From: a bacterium HR40
GTDB lineage: Bacteria > Pseudomonadota > Alphaproteobacteria > Geminicoccales > Geminicoccaceae
Reading direction: 5' to 3'
DNA length: 57,333 nt
Assembly: GCA_002898275.1 (NCBI GenBank)
Contig: BEIQ01000008.1
Location: forward strand, 1-57,333
Numbering within the stretch: the stretch's first letter is position 1; every line of letters begins with the position of its first letter. The translations under genes were made by a program, and so were the position numbers. This document shows, piece after piece, positions 47,601 through 56,200 of the stretch. The notes beneath the pieces were generated by a model. That model searched no databases. It saw only the letters and a list, made by a program, of their open reading frames with translations, and was not told where the DNA came from.

Positions 47601-49919
47601 TCAGGCAGCCTCGCGGGCTCCGGCGAGGACCGACCACACGAGCTCGGGCGTGGCCGGCATGTCGATGTGCCGGATACCGTAGTCCCGCAGCGCGTCGACC
47701 AGGGCATTCATCACCGCGGCACAGGCGCCGACCGAACCTGCCTCGCCGCAGCCCTTCACCCCGAGCGGATTGTTGCGGCAGGGCACTTCGACCGTGGAGA
47801 AATCGAAGAACGGCACATTGTCCGCCCGCGGCAAGCCATAATCCGAATACGAACCGGTCAGGAGCTGACCACCTCGGTCGTAGACCGTGCGCTCGAGGAG
47901 CGCCTGGCCAATGCCTTGCACCACACCGCCGTGCACCTGGCCGGCGACCAGAAGCGGGTTCAGCACCACGCCGAAGTCGTCGACCACGGTATAGCGCACC
48001 ACCTCGACCGCGCCGGTGGCCGGATCCACCTCGACCTCGGCGATGTGGCAGCCGTTGGGGAAGGTCCAAGCGGAGAGCCGAATCTCCGTCTCCGTGTCGA
48101 GCCCGCCCTCGAGTCCGGGCGGCGGATTGGGCAGGTTGCGGGCGAACCGTGCGAGGTCGAGAATGCCGATGGCCCGATCCGTACCGGCCACCCGAAATGT
48201 GCCGTCGGCGAACTGAATGTCGGCCACCGCCGCCTCGAAGTGCAAGGCGGCAAAGGCCCGCCCCTTCTCGATCACTTTGTCCGAGGCATCGAGGATCGCC
48301 ACCCCTTCGGCGGTGAGGGAGCGCGAGCCGCCGGTGCCACCGCCCGACGGCAAGGCGTCGGTATCGCCCTGGACGATGCGGATGCGTTCGAAGGGAACTC
48401 CGAGCCGTTCGTGCAACACCTGGGCGAAGGCCGTCTCGTGCCCCTGACCGTTGGACTGGGTGCCGACGTAGACGGCGACCCTGTCATCCTCCTCGAACAC
48501 GATCTTCGCCCGCTCGCTCGGATCCCCCATGGTCGACTCGATGTAATAGCAGAGGCCGATCCCCCGGAGCCGGCCGCGCTTCGCCGCTTCCTCGCGTCGC
48601 GCCCGAAATCCCTTCCAGTCGGCGCGCTCGAGCGCCCTGTCCATGACCCGCTCGAACTCGCCCGAATCGTAGGTCTCGCCGACCGCAGTGGTGAACGGCA
48701 TGCGCTGCGGCGGGATGAAATTGCGCCGCCGCAATTCCACCCGGTCGATGCCGAGCTCGCCCGCAGCGACATCCATCATCCGCTCGATGCAGTAGATGCT
48801 CTCGGGTCGTCCGGCACCGCGATAGGCATCGACTGGCACCGTATTGGTGAACACTCCGGTTACCCGGTAGTGGACGCGCTCGACGTCGTAGACGCCGGGC
48901 AGCACTTTGATGGCCGCGAGGGTGGGGATATAGGGCGCGTAGGTATAGAGATAGGCACCCATGTTGGCGGTGACGTGGACTCGGTAGCCGAGGATGCGGC
49001 CCTCCCCGTCGAACGCCATCTCGGCCACTGTGACATGGTCGCGGCCCTGGGTGTCGGAGACGAAGCTCTCGCTGCGTTCGGCTGTCCATTTGACCGGCCG
49101 ACCCAGCTTCAGCGCGGCGAAGGCGCAGAAGACGTACTCCGGGTACACGAAGGCCTTCATGCCGAAGCCGCCGCCTACATCGGGCGTGAGAACCCGCACC
49201 TTCTCCGCCGGCAAGCCGAGGGTCTCGGCGATCACGTCGCGGTGCATCCAACCGCCCTGGGTGGGACAGTGCACCACGAGACGGTCCCCGTCGAGGGCAG
49301 CCACACAGGCGCGCGGCTCCATGGCATTGACCACCACCCGATTGTTGACGAGCTCGAGCCGCACCACCTTTTTCGCTCGGGCGAAGGCCTGCTCGATCGC
49401 CGAACCATCGCCATATTCCCAATCGAAGGCGATGTTCCCCGGCGCTCCCTCGTGCAGGGCCGGGCTGCTGCCTGCGGCGGTCGCGGTATCGACCACCGCC
49501 TCGAGTTCCTCGTAATCGACCTCGACGAGTTCCGCGGCCTCGCGGGCCAGCGCTCGCGTCTCCGCCACCACGAAAGCGACCGGCTCGCCGACATAGCGCA
49601 CCTTGCCGCGCGCCAGCATCGGATGGGGTGCCTCGGCCCGGCTGCTCCCGTCGCGATTGCGGAGCGGGATGAGGCAAGGGATCCTGGCCCGCCCGGCGGG
49701 ATCGAACTCGGCGGCGGTGGCCACCATCAGGACACCTTCCGCCTGCTGCGCCGCTCGCGTGTCGATGCGGCGGATCCGAGCGTGGGCATGGGGCGAGCGC
49801 ACCACCACGAGAAAGGCCTGGCCCGGATACGCGATGTCGTCGGTATAGCGGCCGCGGCCGCGCACGAACCGCTGGTCCTCGACCCGTCTGACCGGCTGCC
49901 CGATGCCGAATTTGGCCAC
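47601..49919 (-). CDS. Molybdenum hydroxylase large subunit (CoxL form II / aldehyde oxidase-like)
   Basis: Catalytic subunit of a xanthine-dehydrogenase-family enzyme, 772 residues. It has the cofactor-binding GGGFGMKAF, the active-site loop VDAYRGAGRPES (the form II motif AYRGAGR, unlike the AYxCSFR of true CO dehydrogenase), GTQSNGQGHETAF, and the catalytic glutamate in KGCGEAGSVGA. It probably oxidises an aldehyde or N-heterocycle at Mo-cytosine dinucleotide. Medium (FAD) and small (2Fe-2S) subunits are missing from the neighbourhood. GTG 49919 lies behind GGGGGAGGAG, a strong ribosome-binding site. Confidence 0.85.
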   Translation of the reverse strand: MAKFGIGQPVRRVEDQRFVRGRGRYTDDIAYPGQAFLVVVRSPHAHARIRRIDTRAAQQAEGVLMVATAAEFDPAGRARIPCLIPLRNRDGSSRAEAPHPMLARGKVRYVGEPVAFVVAETRALAREAAELVEVDYEELEAVVDTATAAGSSPALHEGAPGNIAFDWEYGDGSAIEQAFARAKKVVRLELVNNRVVVNAMEPRACVAALDGDRLVVHCPTQGGWMHRDVIAETLGLPAEKVRVLTPDVGGGFGMKAFVYPEYVFCAFAALKLGRPVKWTAERSESFVSDTQGRDHVTVAEMAFDGEGRILGYRVHVTANMGAYLYTYAPYIPTLAAIKVLPGVYDVERVHYRVTGVFTNTVPVDAYRGAGRPESIYCIERMMDVAAGELGIDRVELRRRNFIPPQRMPFTTAVGETYDSGEFERVMDRALERADWKGFRARREEAAKRGRLRGIGLCYYIESTMGDPSERAKIVFEEDDRVAVYVGTQSNGQGHETAFAQVLHERLGVPFERIRIVQGDTDALPSGGGTGGSRSLTAEGVAILDASDKVIEKGRAFAALHFEAAVADIQFADGTFRVAGTDRAIGILDLARFARNLPNPPPGLEGGLDTETEIRLSAWTFPNGCHIAEVEVDPATGAVEVVRYTVVDDFGVVLNPLLVAGQVHGGVVQGIGQALLERTVYDRGGQLLTGSYSDYGLPRADNVPFFDFSTVEVPCRNNPLGVKGCGEAGSVGACAAVMNALVDALRDYGIRHIDMPATPELVWSVLAGAREAA

Positions 49920-49962
49920 GATGCTCCTCCCCCGGTGAGCCCGGATGCCGAAGTCCGCGCGC

Positions 49963-49990
49963 ACTCTAGTCCGGGCGACGCCCGCCGCAA
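49963..49990 (-). promoter_or_regulatory. Candidate promoter of the molybdenum hydroxylase gene
   Basis: On the minus strand TTGCGG (complement at 49985-49990), 16 bases, TAGAGT (complement at 49963-49968), in the 80-base gap after the transporter gene. The match is moderate. Confidence 0.35.
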
Positions 49991-49999
49991 GGCCCGGCG

Positions 50000-51238
50000 T
50001 CAGGGAGCGACGAGCCCGAACGCGGCGAGCCAGAGCGCCGCGAAGGCCATGGACGCGAGCGTGATGGGAACCCCCAGTCGGGCGTGAGCGAGAAAACCGA
50101 TCGCGACTCCTTCCTGGGCTGCCCGCTCCACCGCGATGATGTTGGCGAGGCTGCCGGTGAGCAGGAGGTTGCCCGCGAGGGTCGTGAGCAGGGCCAAGGC
50201 CAACAGCACATCGGCCGAGAGTCCCCCCGCGAGGTCCAAAAGGAGCACGACGAGCGGCACATTGCCGATCGTGTTGGAGCCGAGGAGGGAGAGCGGCACG
50301 AGCAACCGCAGGCGATCGAACAGGAGGCCGGCCTCGAACAGCGTGGCCAGCAGACGGCTGGCAAGCCCGGTGGCGGCAAAGGCGTCGGTGACGGTGAACA
50401 GCGCGGCAAACAGCAGGAGCAGGTGCCAGTCGACCATGCCAAGCATGCGGCGGGTGGCGAGCCTGCGGCTCACCAATAGCCCACCGGCCACCGCCAGCAC
50501 CCCTTCCACCTGCGGCAGCGGGCTCGCGAAGAGCGCCAGCAGCAAAAGGGTGGCGACCGCGGCCTTCACCAGCCCGGAGCGGTCGACCGCGGGGAGCTCG
50601 GATGGCGGCGGCGCGATAACCGCCCGCCCCAGGCTCCGCCGTTCGAGCCAGGCGATGACGAGGTAGACGGCGACCAGCGCCATCGCCGCCGGCGGACCGC
50701 AGATCGCGAGGAAATGGAAGAAATCGAGGTTTCCGGACTGGGCGATCAGGATGTTCTGGGGATTGCCGATGGCGGTCGCGGCGGAACCGGCATTGGCGGC
50801 AGCGGCGAGCGCGATCACGAACGGCCGCGGGTCGAGGCCGCGGGCGAGCAGACCGCGGCAGAGCATCGGCGTCATGGCGAACACCACGACGTCGTTGGCG
50901 AGGACCGCCGAGAGGATGCCCGAGGTCGCCACCGTGAGGGCGAGGAGCGCCCTCGGCGACAGCCGCGCGGCGGCGATGCGCGCCGAACACCAGGCGTAGA
51001 AATCGCAGGCGGCATACTGGGCGGAAAGAATCATGAGACCGAACAGCACGACGAGCGTCGGGAAGTCGATCGCCGCCAGCACCCGCGGGCCGTCCACCAC
51101 ACCCGCGAGGTGCAGCACGATGGCCCCGAGCAGAGCGATGCCGGTGCGATCGATGGCCAGGCCGGGCACGCGGCCGAGCGCCATGCCGAGATAGACGGCG
51201 GCGAACACGAGGAGGGCCGTGGTCTGGCCGTCGCTCAT
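50000..51238 (-). CDS. Anion/citrate transporter-like membrane protein (SLC13/ArsB superfamily)
   Basis: A 412-residue integral membrane protein with about eleven hydrophobic segments. It shows the two inverted motifs of the ion-transporter superfamily: LSAVLANDVVVFAMTPML with AATAIGNPQNILIAQSG in the first half, and LLGSNTIGNVPLVVLLL with LLTGSLANIIAVERA in the second. SNxxxNxP-like and GNPQN elements suggest sodium- or proton-coupled transport of an oxyanion or dicarboxylate, as in YbiR-like proteins. Exact substrate unknown. ATG 51238; it lies 42 bases after the ETF-QO stop and may be co-transcribed. Confidence 0.78.
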   Translation of the reverse strand: MSDGQTTALLVFAAVYLGMALGRVPGLAIDRTGIALLGAIVLHLAGVVDGPRVLAAIDFPTLVVLFGLMILSAQYAACDFYAWCSARIAAARLSPRALLALTVATSGILSAVLANDVVVFAMTPMLCRGLLARGLDPRPFVIALAAAANAGSAATAIGNPQNILIAQSGNLDFFHFLAICGPPAAMALVAVYLVIAWLERRSLGRAVIAPPPSELPAVDRSGLVKAAVATLLLLALFASPLPQVEGVLAVAGGLLVSRRLATRRMLGMVDWHLLLLFAALFTVTDAFAATGLASRLLATLFEAGLLFDRLRLLVPLSLLGSNTIGNVPLVVLLLDLAGGLSADVLLALALLTTLAGNLLLTGSLANIIAVERAAQEGVAIGFLAHARLGVPITLASMAFAALWLAAFGLVAP

Positions 51239-51280
51239 GGACGGGCGCTCCGCGGCTGCACGGCGAGCCGCCGGAGGTTC

Positions 51281-52921
51281 CTACATGTTGGCGTAGTTCG
51301 GACCGCCACCGCCTTCCGGCGCCACCCAGTCGATGTTCTGGGTCGGATCCTTGATGTCGCAGGTCTTGCAGTGCACGCAATTCTGGAAATTGATCTGTAG
51401 CCGCTTCCCCCCTTTTCCGTCGTCGACGAACTCGTACACCGCCGCCGGACAGTAACGCTGTTCGGGCCCGTCGTATTTCGCCAAGTTGATGCGGACGGGC
51501 ACTTCGGGATCGCGCAGCTGCAGATGGCAGGGCTGATCTTCCTCGTGATTGACGTTCGCCAGATAGACCGAGCTCAATCGGTCGAAGGTGATCCGGCCGT
51601 CCGGCTTGGGATAATCGATCTTCGGCGCCTTGGCGGCCTCCACGAGACACTCGTGGTCGGCATGGTGGCGGAACGTCCACGGCGCCCGACCGCGCAGCAC
51701 ATAGGTATCGATGCCGGAATAGAGGAGACCGCCCCAGAGGCCGAAGCGGAAGGAGGGGCGAACGTTGCGAGCGCGGTAGAGCTCGTCCCACAGCCAACTC
51801 TGGCGCAACCGCTCGGGATAGCTCTCCAGGAGGGGCCGATCGGCACCGGCCGCGAGCGCCTCGAAGGCGCATTCCGCCGCCACCATGGCCGACTTCATCG
51901 CCGTGTGGGTGCCCTTGATCTTCGGCACATTGAGGAAGCCAGCGCAGTCGCCGATGAGCGCCCCGCCCGGAAAGACGAGCTTGGGGATCGCCTGGAACCC
52001 TCCCTCGACCAGGGCCCGGGCGCCATAGCCGATGCGCCGGCCACCCTCGAACAGGGGGCGGATGGCCGGATGCCGCTTGAACCGCTGCATCTCCTCGAAG
52101 GGCGAGAGATGGGGATTGCGGTAGTCGAGCCCGATCACGAAGCCATAGGCGAGAAAGTTGTCGCCCCAGTGATAGAGGAACGAGCCGCCATAGGTCCGCC
52201 AGTCGAGGGGCCAGCCCACCGTGTGGACGATCTTGCCCGGCTCGTGCTTGGCCGGGTCGATCTCCCACAGCTCCTTGATGCCGATCGCATAGGTCTGCGG
52301 CCCGATCCCGTCGCGCAAGCGGAAGCGTTCCGTCAAGCGCTTCGTCAGATGGCCGCGGCAGCCCTCGGCGAACAGCGTGAGCCGCGCCCGGAGCTCCATA
52401 CCGGGCTGGAAGTTCGGACCCGGCGTGCCGTCGCGCCGCACCCCCATGTCCTTGGTCACCACCCCGCACACCCGTCCGTCCTCGTCATAGAGCACATCGG
52501 CGGCGGGAAAGCCGGGGAACACATCGATGCCCATCGCCGTCGCCTGCTCGCCGAGCCAGCGGCAGAGGTTGGACAGGCTCACGATATAATTGCCCTCGTT
52601 GCGCATCTGCGGCGGCGTCGGCAGGCGAAAGGCCCGCTTTTCGGTGAGCAAAAGGAAGCGATCCTCCCGCGCCGGCGTGGCGAGCGGAGCACCGCGCTCG
52701 CGCCAGTCGGGAAAGAGCTCGCCCAGCGCGCGCGGCTCGAGCACCGCACCGGAAAGGATATGGGCGCCCACTTCCGAGCCCTTCTCGAGGACCACGATCG
52801 CCAGCTCGCGACCGGCGGCATCGGCGAGCTGCTTGAGGCGAATGGCAGCGGTGAGACCGGCAGGACCGGCCCCGACGATGACGACATCGACCTCTAGGCT
52901 CTCGCGCGCGATGGCGGCCAT
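51281..52921 (-). CDS. etfD: Electron transfer flavoprotein-ubiquinone oxidoreductase
   Basis: Passes electrons from ETF (fatty and amino acid oxidation) to ubiquinone at the inner membrane. The 546 residues include FAD-binding VIVGAGPAGLTAAIRL, VLEKGSEVGAHILSGAV, the quinone-pocket region HTVGWPLDWRTYGGSFLYHW, and the C-terminal [4Fe-4S] ligands CPAAVYEF and NCVHCKTCDIKDP. ATG 52921 gives the normal N-terminus; the frame continues to 53020 without conservation. A candidate minus-strand promoter about 270 bases upstream may serve this gene, the proposed tracrRNA, or both. Confidence 0.95.
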   Translation of the reverse strand: MAAIARESLEVDVVIVGAGPAGLTAAIRLKQLADAAGRELAIVVLEKGSEVGAHILSGAVLEPRALGELFPDWRERGAPLATPAREDRFLLLTEKRAFRLPTPPQMRNEGNYIVSLSNLCRWLGEQATAMGIDVFPGFPAADVLYDEDGRVCGVVTKDMGVRRDGTPGPNFQPGMELRARLTLFAEGCRGHLTKRLTERFRLRDGIGPQTYAIGIKELWEIDPAKHEPGKIVHTVGWPLDWRTYGGSFLYHWGDNFLAYGFVIGLDYRNPHLSPFEEMQRFKRHPAIRPLFEGGRRIGYGARALVEGGFQAIPKLVFPGGALIGDCAGFLNVPKIKGTHTAMKSAMVAAECAFEALAAGADRPLLESYPERLRQSWLWDELYRARNVRPSFRFGLWGGLLYSGIDTYVLRGRAPWTFRHHADHECLVEAAKAPKIDYPKPDGRITFDRLSSVYLANVNHEEDQPCHLQLRDPEVPVRINLAKYDGPEQRYCPAAVYEFVDDGKGGKRLQINFQNCVHCKTCDIKDPTQNIDWVAPEGGGGPNYANM

Positions 52922-53067
52922 GACCCCGACCCAGTGGCTGGCGGCCGGTCGCTCTCCGGCCCTCTTTCCGAAGCCGCCGCTAGCACGAGCGCAGGCCGCG
53001 GAAAAGCGACGAAGCGCCATCGCCTCGCGCAGCGACGACCACCCACGAGCCCCTTCGATCGACCGGG

Positions 53068-53192
53068 AAAAAACAGAACGCCCGCGAGGAGATCCCCCCT
53101 CCCCTCCAGCGAAGCCGAAGGGGAGGGGGTAACCCTACGGATAGTTGCCTATCCTTGCCGTGGAACCGCCACGGCCTTCCCTGTGCTAAGCG
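53068..53192 (-). ncRNA. Candidate tracrRNA upstream of cas9
   Basis: Proposed from four observations. First, the minus-strand promoter TTGCCA-N16-CTATAA (53199-53226) predicts a start near 53192. Second, the RNA runs through a 7-bp hairpin (53157-53175) and then AAGGATAG-GCAA-CTATCCGT (53137-53156). The AAGG plus TCCGT arrangement recalls the nexus that follows the anti-repeat in known tracrRNAs. Third, an 11-bp GC stem (53095-53129) could end it, with a T6 run at 53068-53073 further on. Fourth, no other gene occupies the region. The CRISPR repeat is outside the window, so the anti-repeat (expected within about 53157-53192) is untested. An ordinary etfD leader is the alternative. Confidence 0.45.
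53095..53129. repeat. 11-bp-stem GC palindrome between etfD and cas9
   Basis: CCCCCTCCCCT (53095-53105) and AGGGGAGGGGG (53119-53129) are perfect complements around a 13-base loop CCAGCGAAGCCGA. It looks like the dispersed REP-type palindromes of GC-rich proteobacteria and could act as a terminator in either direction. Only one copy is present in this window. Confidence 0.6.
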
Positions 53193-53196
53193 GCGC

Positions 53197-53226
53197 TGTT
53201 ATAGGATCGGGCTGCCCCTTTGGCAA
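53197..53226. promoter_or_regulatory. Overlapping promoters between cas9 and the tracrRNA candidate
   Basis: Minus strand: TTGCCA (complement at 53221-53226), 16 bases, CTATAA (complement at 53199-53204), reading away from cas9. Plus strand: an extended -10 TGT-TATAGG (53197-53205), reading into cas9 with a leader of about 36 bases but no good -35. The -10 elements overlap, as at fumC/rimP. Confidence 0.5.
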
Positions 53227-53247
53227 GGCATTTTCGGAGGTGCCGTC

Positions 53248-56200
53248 ATGGCTCGCGTGCTCGGACTCGACATCGGCATTGGCTCCTGCGGCTGGGCGGT
53301 CGTGGAACTGCCCGAGATCGACCCCGAAACCGGCGAGATCGCGGGGGAGTTCGCCATCCTCGGCTGCGGAGTGCGGGGGTTCCAGGTACCCGAGGAACCC
53401 GACACCCGCGAGCTCAAGAACAAGCAACGCCGCCAGAAGCGCGGCCAGAGGCGGGTGATCGCCCGCCGCCGTCTGCGCATGCGGCAGATCCGCCGGCTCC
53501 TGAGGGAGCAGGGGCTCCCCGCCGATCCCGGGCCCCTGCCTCCCGGCTCGCCGCACGACCTCGTCTGGCGGCTGCGGGTGGAGGGCCTCAGCCGTCTCCT
53601 CGCACCGGCGGAGTGGGCACGGGTGCTCATCCACATCGCCCGCCACCGCGGCTTCCGCGCGACCAGCAAGCGCGACCGCAACAGGGGGGCCGAGAGCCGC
53701 CTCGCCGCGACGCCGGCGTCGGAGCCGGACGAGTCCCTCACCTACGCCCAGCGGGTGATGCGAATAGCGGCGGCGGAAGGCTGCTACCGCAATCGCGTCG
53801 GACGGTCCGAGCCGACCCCGCCGTCGCGCGACGAGGTGGAGCGGCAAAGCCGCGCGCGAGCTTTTGGCGTCGATCGCACGCCGTTGCGCGACGAGGTGGA
53901 GCGGGAAGCCCAAAGACTGTTCGAGGTCCAGCGCCGCTTCGGCAATCCCGCGACTTCGCCCGACTTCGAGCGCCAGTATCGACATACCGCCTTCAGCCAG
54001 CGGCCGCTGCAGGGGATCGCGGAGCTCGTCGGCCGCTGCCGCTTTCTGCCGGAAGAGAAGCGCGCCCCCAAACAGGCGCCCTCCTTCGAGCTCTTCCGCT
54101 TCCTGCAAAGCCTTGCTCACTTGCGGCTGGTGGAAAGCGGCTCCCGCGAGCGGCCGCTCGGCGCGGAGGAACGGCGCCAGGCGGAAAGCCTGTTCGCCAC
54201 CCGCAAGCACGTCACCTACGCCCAATTGCGCAAGCGACTGGGTCTGGCGCAGGATGTCCGGTTCGCCGGCCTCGTCTCCTCGCGCAAGAATCCTGCGCGC
54301 AAGAGTCCGGAAAATCCCGAAGACAAGACCTTCGCGAGCTGCGAGGGTTCCCATCTGCTGGCCGAGGCCCTCGGCAGCCAACGCTTCTTCCAACTCCTCG
54401 ACCAGGCGCCCGAGCAGCTGGACCGGGCGGCCGAGATCCTCATCCGCGAAGAGGACATCGCCACCATCCGCCAGCGCCTGGCGGAGGCCGGCTTTCGCCC
54501 CGAGGAGGTGTCCGCCCTCACCCGTGACGAGGTGCTCGACACCGTGAGCGGCTTCAAGGGGGTCGGCCATATCTCGACCGCCGCCTGCCGCCGCCTGATC
54601 CCGCATCTGCGAGAGGGCCTATCCTATACCGAAGCCTGCGCGCGCGAGGGCTGGGATGCGACCGCCGAGGGCGACCTCCGCCTGGAAGACGTGCGCAATC
54701 CGGTGGTACAGAAAATCCTGCGCGAGAGCCTCAAGCAGATCGACGTGGTCGTTCGCGAGTTCGGCGAACCGGATCGCGTGCACCTCGAGATGGCGCGCGA
54801 CATCGGCAAGAGCCCCTTCGACCGCCGCGCCATCGCCAGGGCCATCCAGGAGCGGACCAAGGAACGGAACGACAGAGCCAAAGAATTCGAGAACTTGTTG
54901 AACCGCCAACCGAACGACGAAGAATTGCTGCGCTTCGAACTGTGGAAGGAACAGGGTGGGCGCTGCCCCTATACCTTTCCCGACGAGTCCGCCTACATCC
55001 CGGTCGAAGCCCTGATCGCCAGCGACAATCGGGTACAGGTGGACCACATCTACCCCTATTCGCGCTCGGGGGACGACAGTTTCCGCAACAAGGTCCTGTG
55101 TTGGACCTCGGCCAATCAGCAAAAGCGCCGGCGCACGCCTTTCGAGTGGTTCTCCCAGGACCGGCCCGATTTGTGGGAGGCGTTCGAGAAGCGGGTGCAA
55201 CACGACTTTCCCCACATGCACAAGGAGAAGAAGCGCAAGCTCCTCGCCCGCAGCTTCGCCGAGCGCGAGACCGAATACCGGCGGCGTCATCTCAACGACA
55301 CCCGCTATGCCATGCGGGTGCTCGCCAGCGCGCTGCGCCAGCGCTTTCCGACTGTCGGCACACGGCGCGTGTTCGCGCGGCCCGGACAGATCACCGCCAT
55401 CGTGCGCCGCGCCTGGGGTCTCGATTCGCTCAAGCGGAACAACGAGCTCGGCGACCGCGACCATGCCCTCGATGCCATCGTCGTGGCCTGCACCAGCGAG
55501 AGCCTGCTCAACCGCCTCACCCGTTTGCACCAAAGGCTCGAGGAGCTCGGCCGCGGTCGCCTCGTGCCGGAGATCGAAACGCCCCTCGGCAGCAGCAGCG
55601 AGGCGCGCGAGCGCTTTCGCACGCTGGTGAAACGAACGGTCGAGGCGGTGCTGGTCTCGCGCAGCGAGACGCGACGCGGACGCGGTCCGCTGCACGGCGA
55701 TACGCTCTATGCTTTCACCCGCCTTCCCGACAACTCCGAGATCCAGTACGAACGCAAATACGTATGGGAGCTGACCCGAGCGGACCTCGACCGCCTCAAG
55801 GATCACGACACCCGGGGCCGGAGGGTGCGGGAAGCGCTCGAGGAATGGTTCGAGCGGGCAGAACGCGCCGAGAAAGATCTCGGCAAGACGTCCCGCGCCG
55901 AGAAACTCCAGCACTTCTGGCGCCAGAGCCCGCCCCGGATCGGCCAGGGTCCGGCGATCCGACGGGTGCGGCTGAAACGGCGCACCACCGCCGGGATCAA
56001 GTTGCGGCGGGGAGAGGGGGTCGCGCACGCCGACCAGGAGACGATGGTGCGGATCGACGTGTTCGAACATGACGGCAAATATTCCATCGTCCCCATCTAC
56101 GCCTGGCAGCTCGCCCTTCTCGACAGCCCGCCCAACCGCGCGGTCAGGAGCGGTAAGGGGGAAGACGAATGGGAGGAGATCGGGCCAGAGCATCGTTTCC

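Noticed and set aside
46161-50087. 1308-residue plus-strand open frame across iolD and the molybdenum hydroxylase
   Set aside because: It runs through two recognisable genes in other frames and across a terminator hairpin; composition is that of a GC-rich shadow frame.
53211-53234. Plus-strand TGCC...GGCA hairpin followed by TTTT just before cas9, considered as a tracrRNA terminator
   Set aside because: The stem is only 4 bp and lies within the likely cas9 leader; the minus strand offers a far better promoter and structure.
53155-53247. Upstream extension of cas9 to 53155
   Set aside because: It would place the N-terminus before the promoter-like elements and the CGGAGG site; the family begins at MARVLGLDIG (53248).
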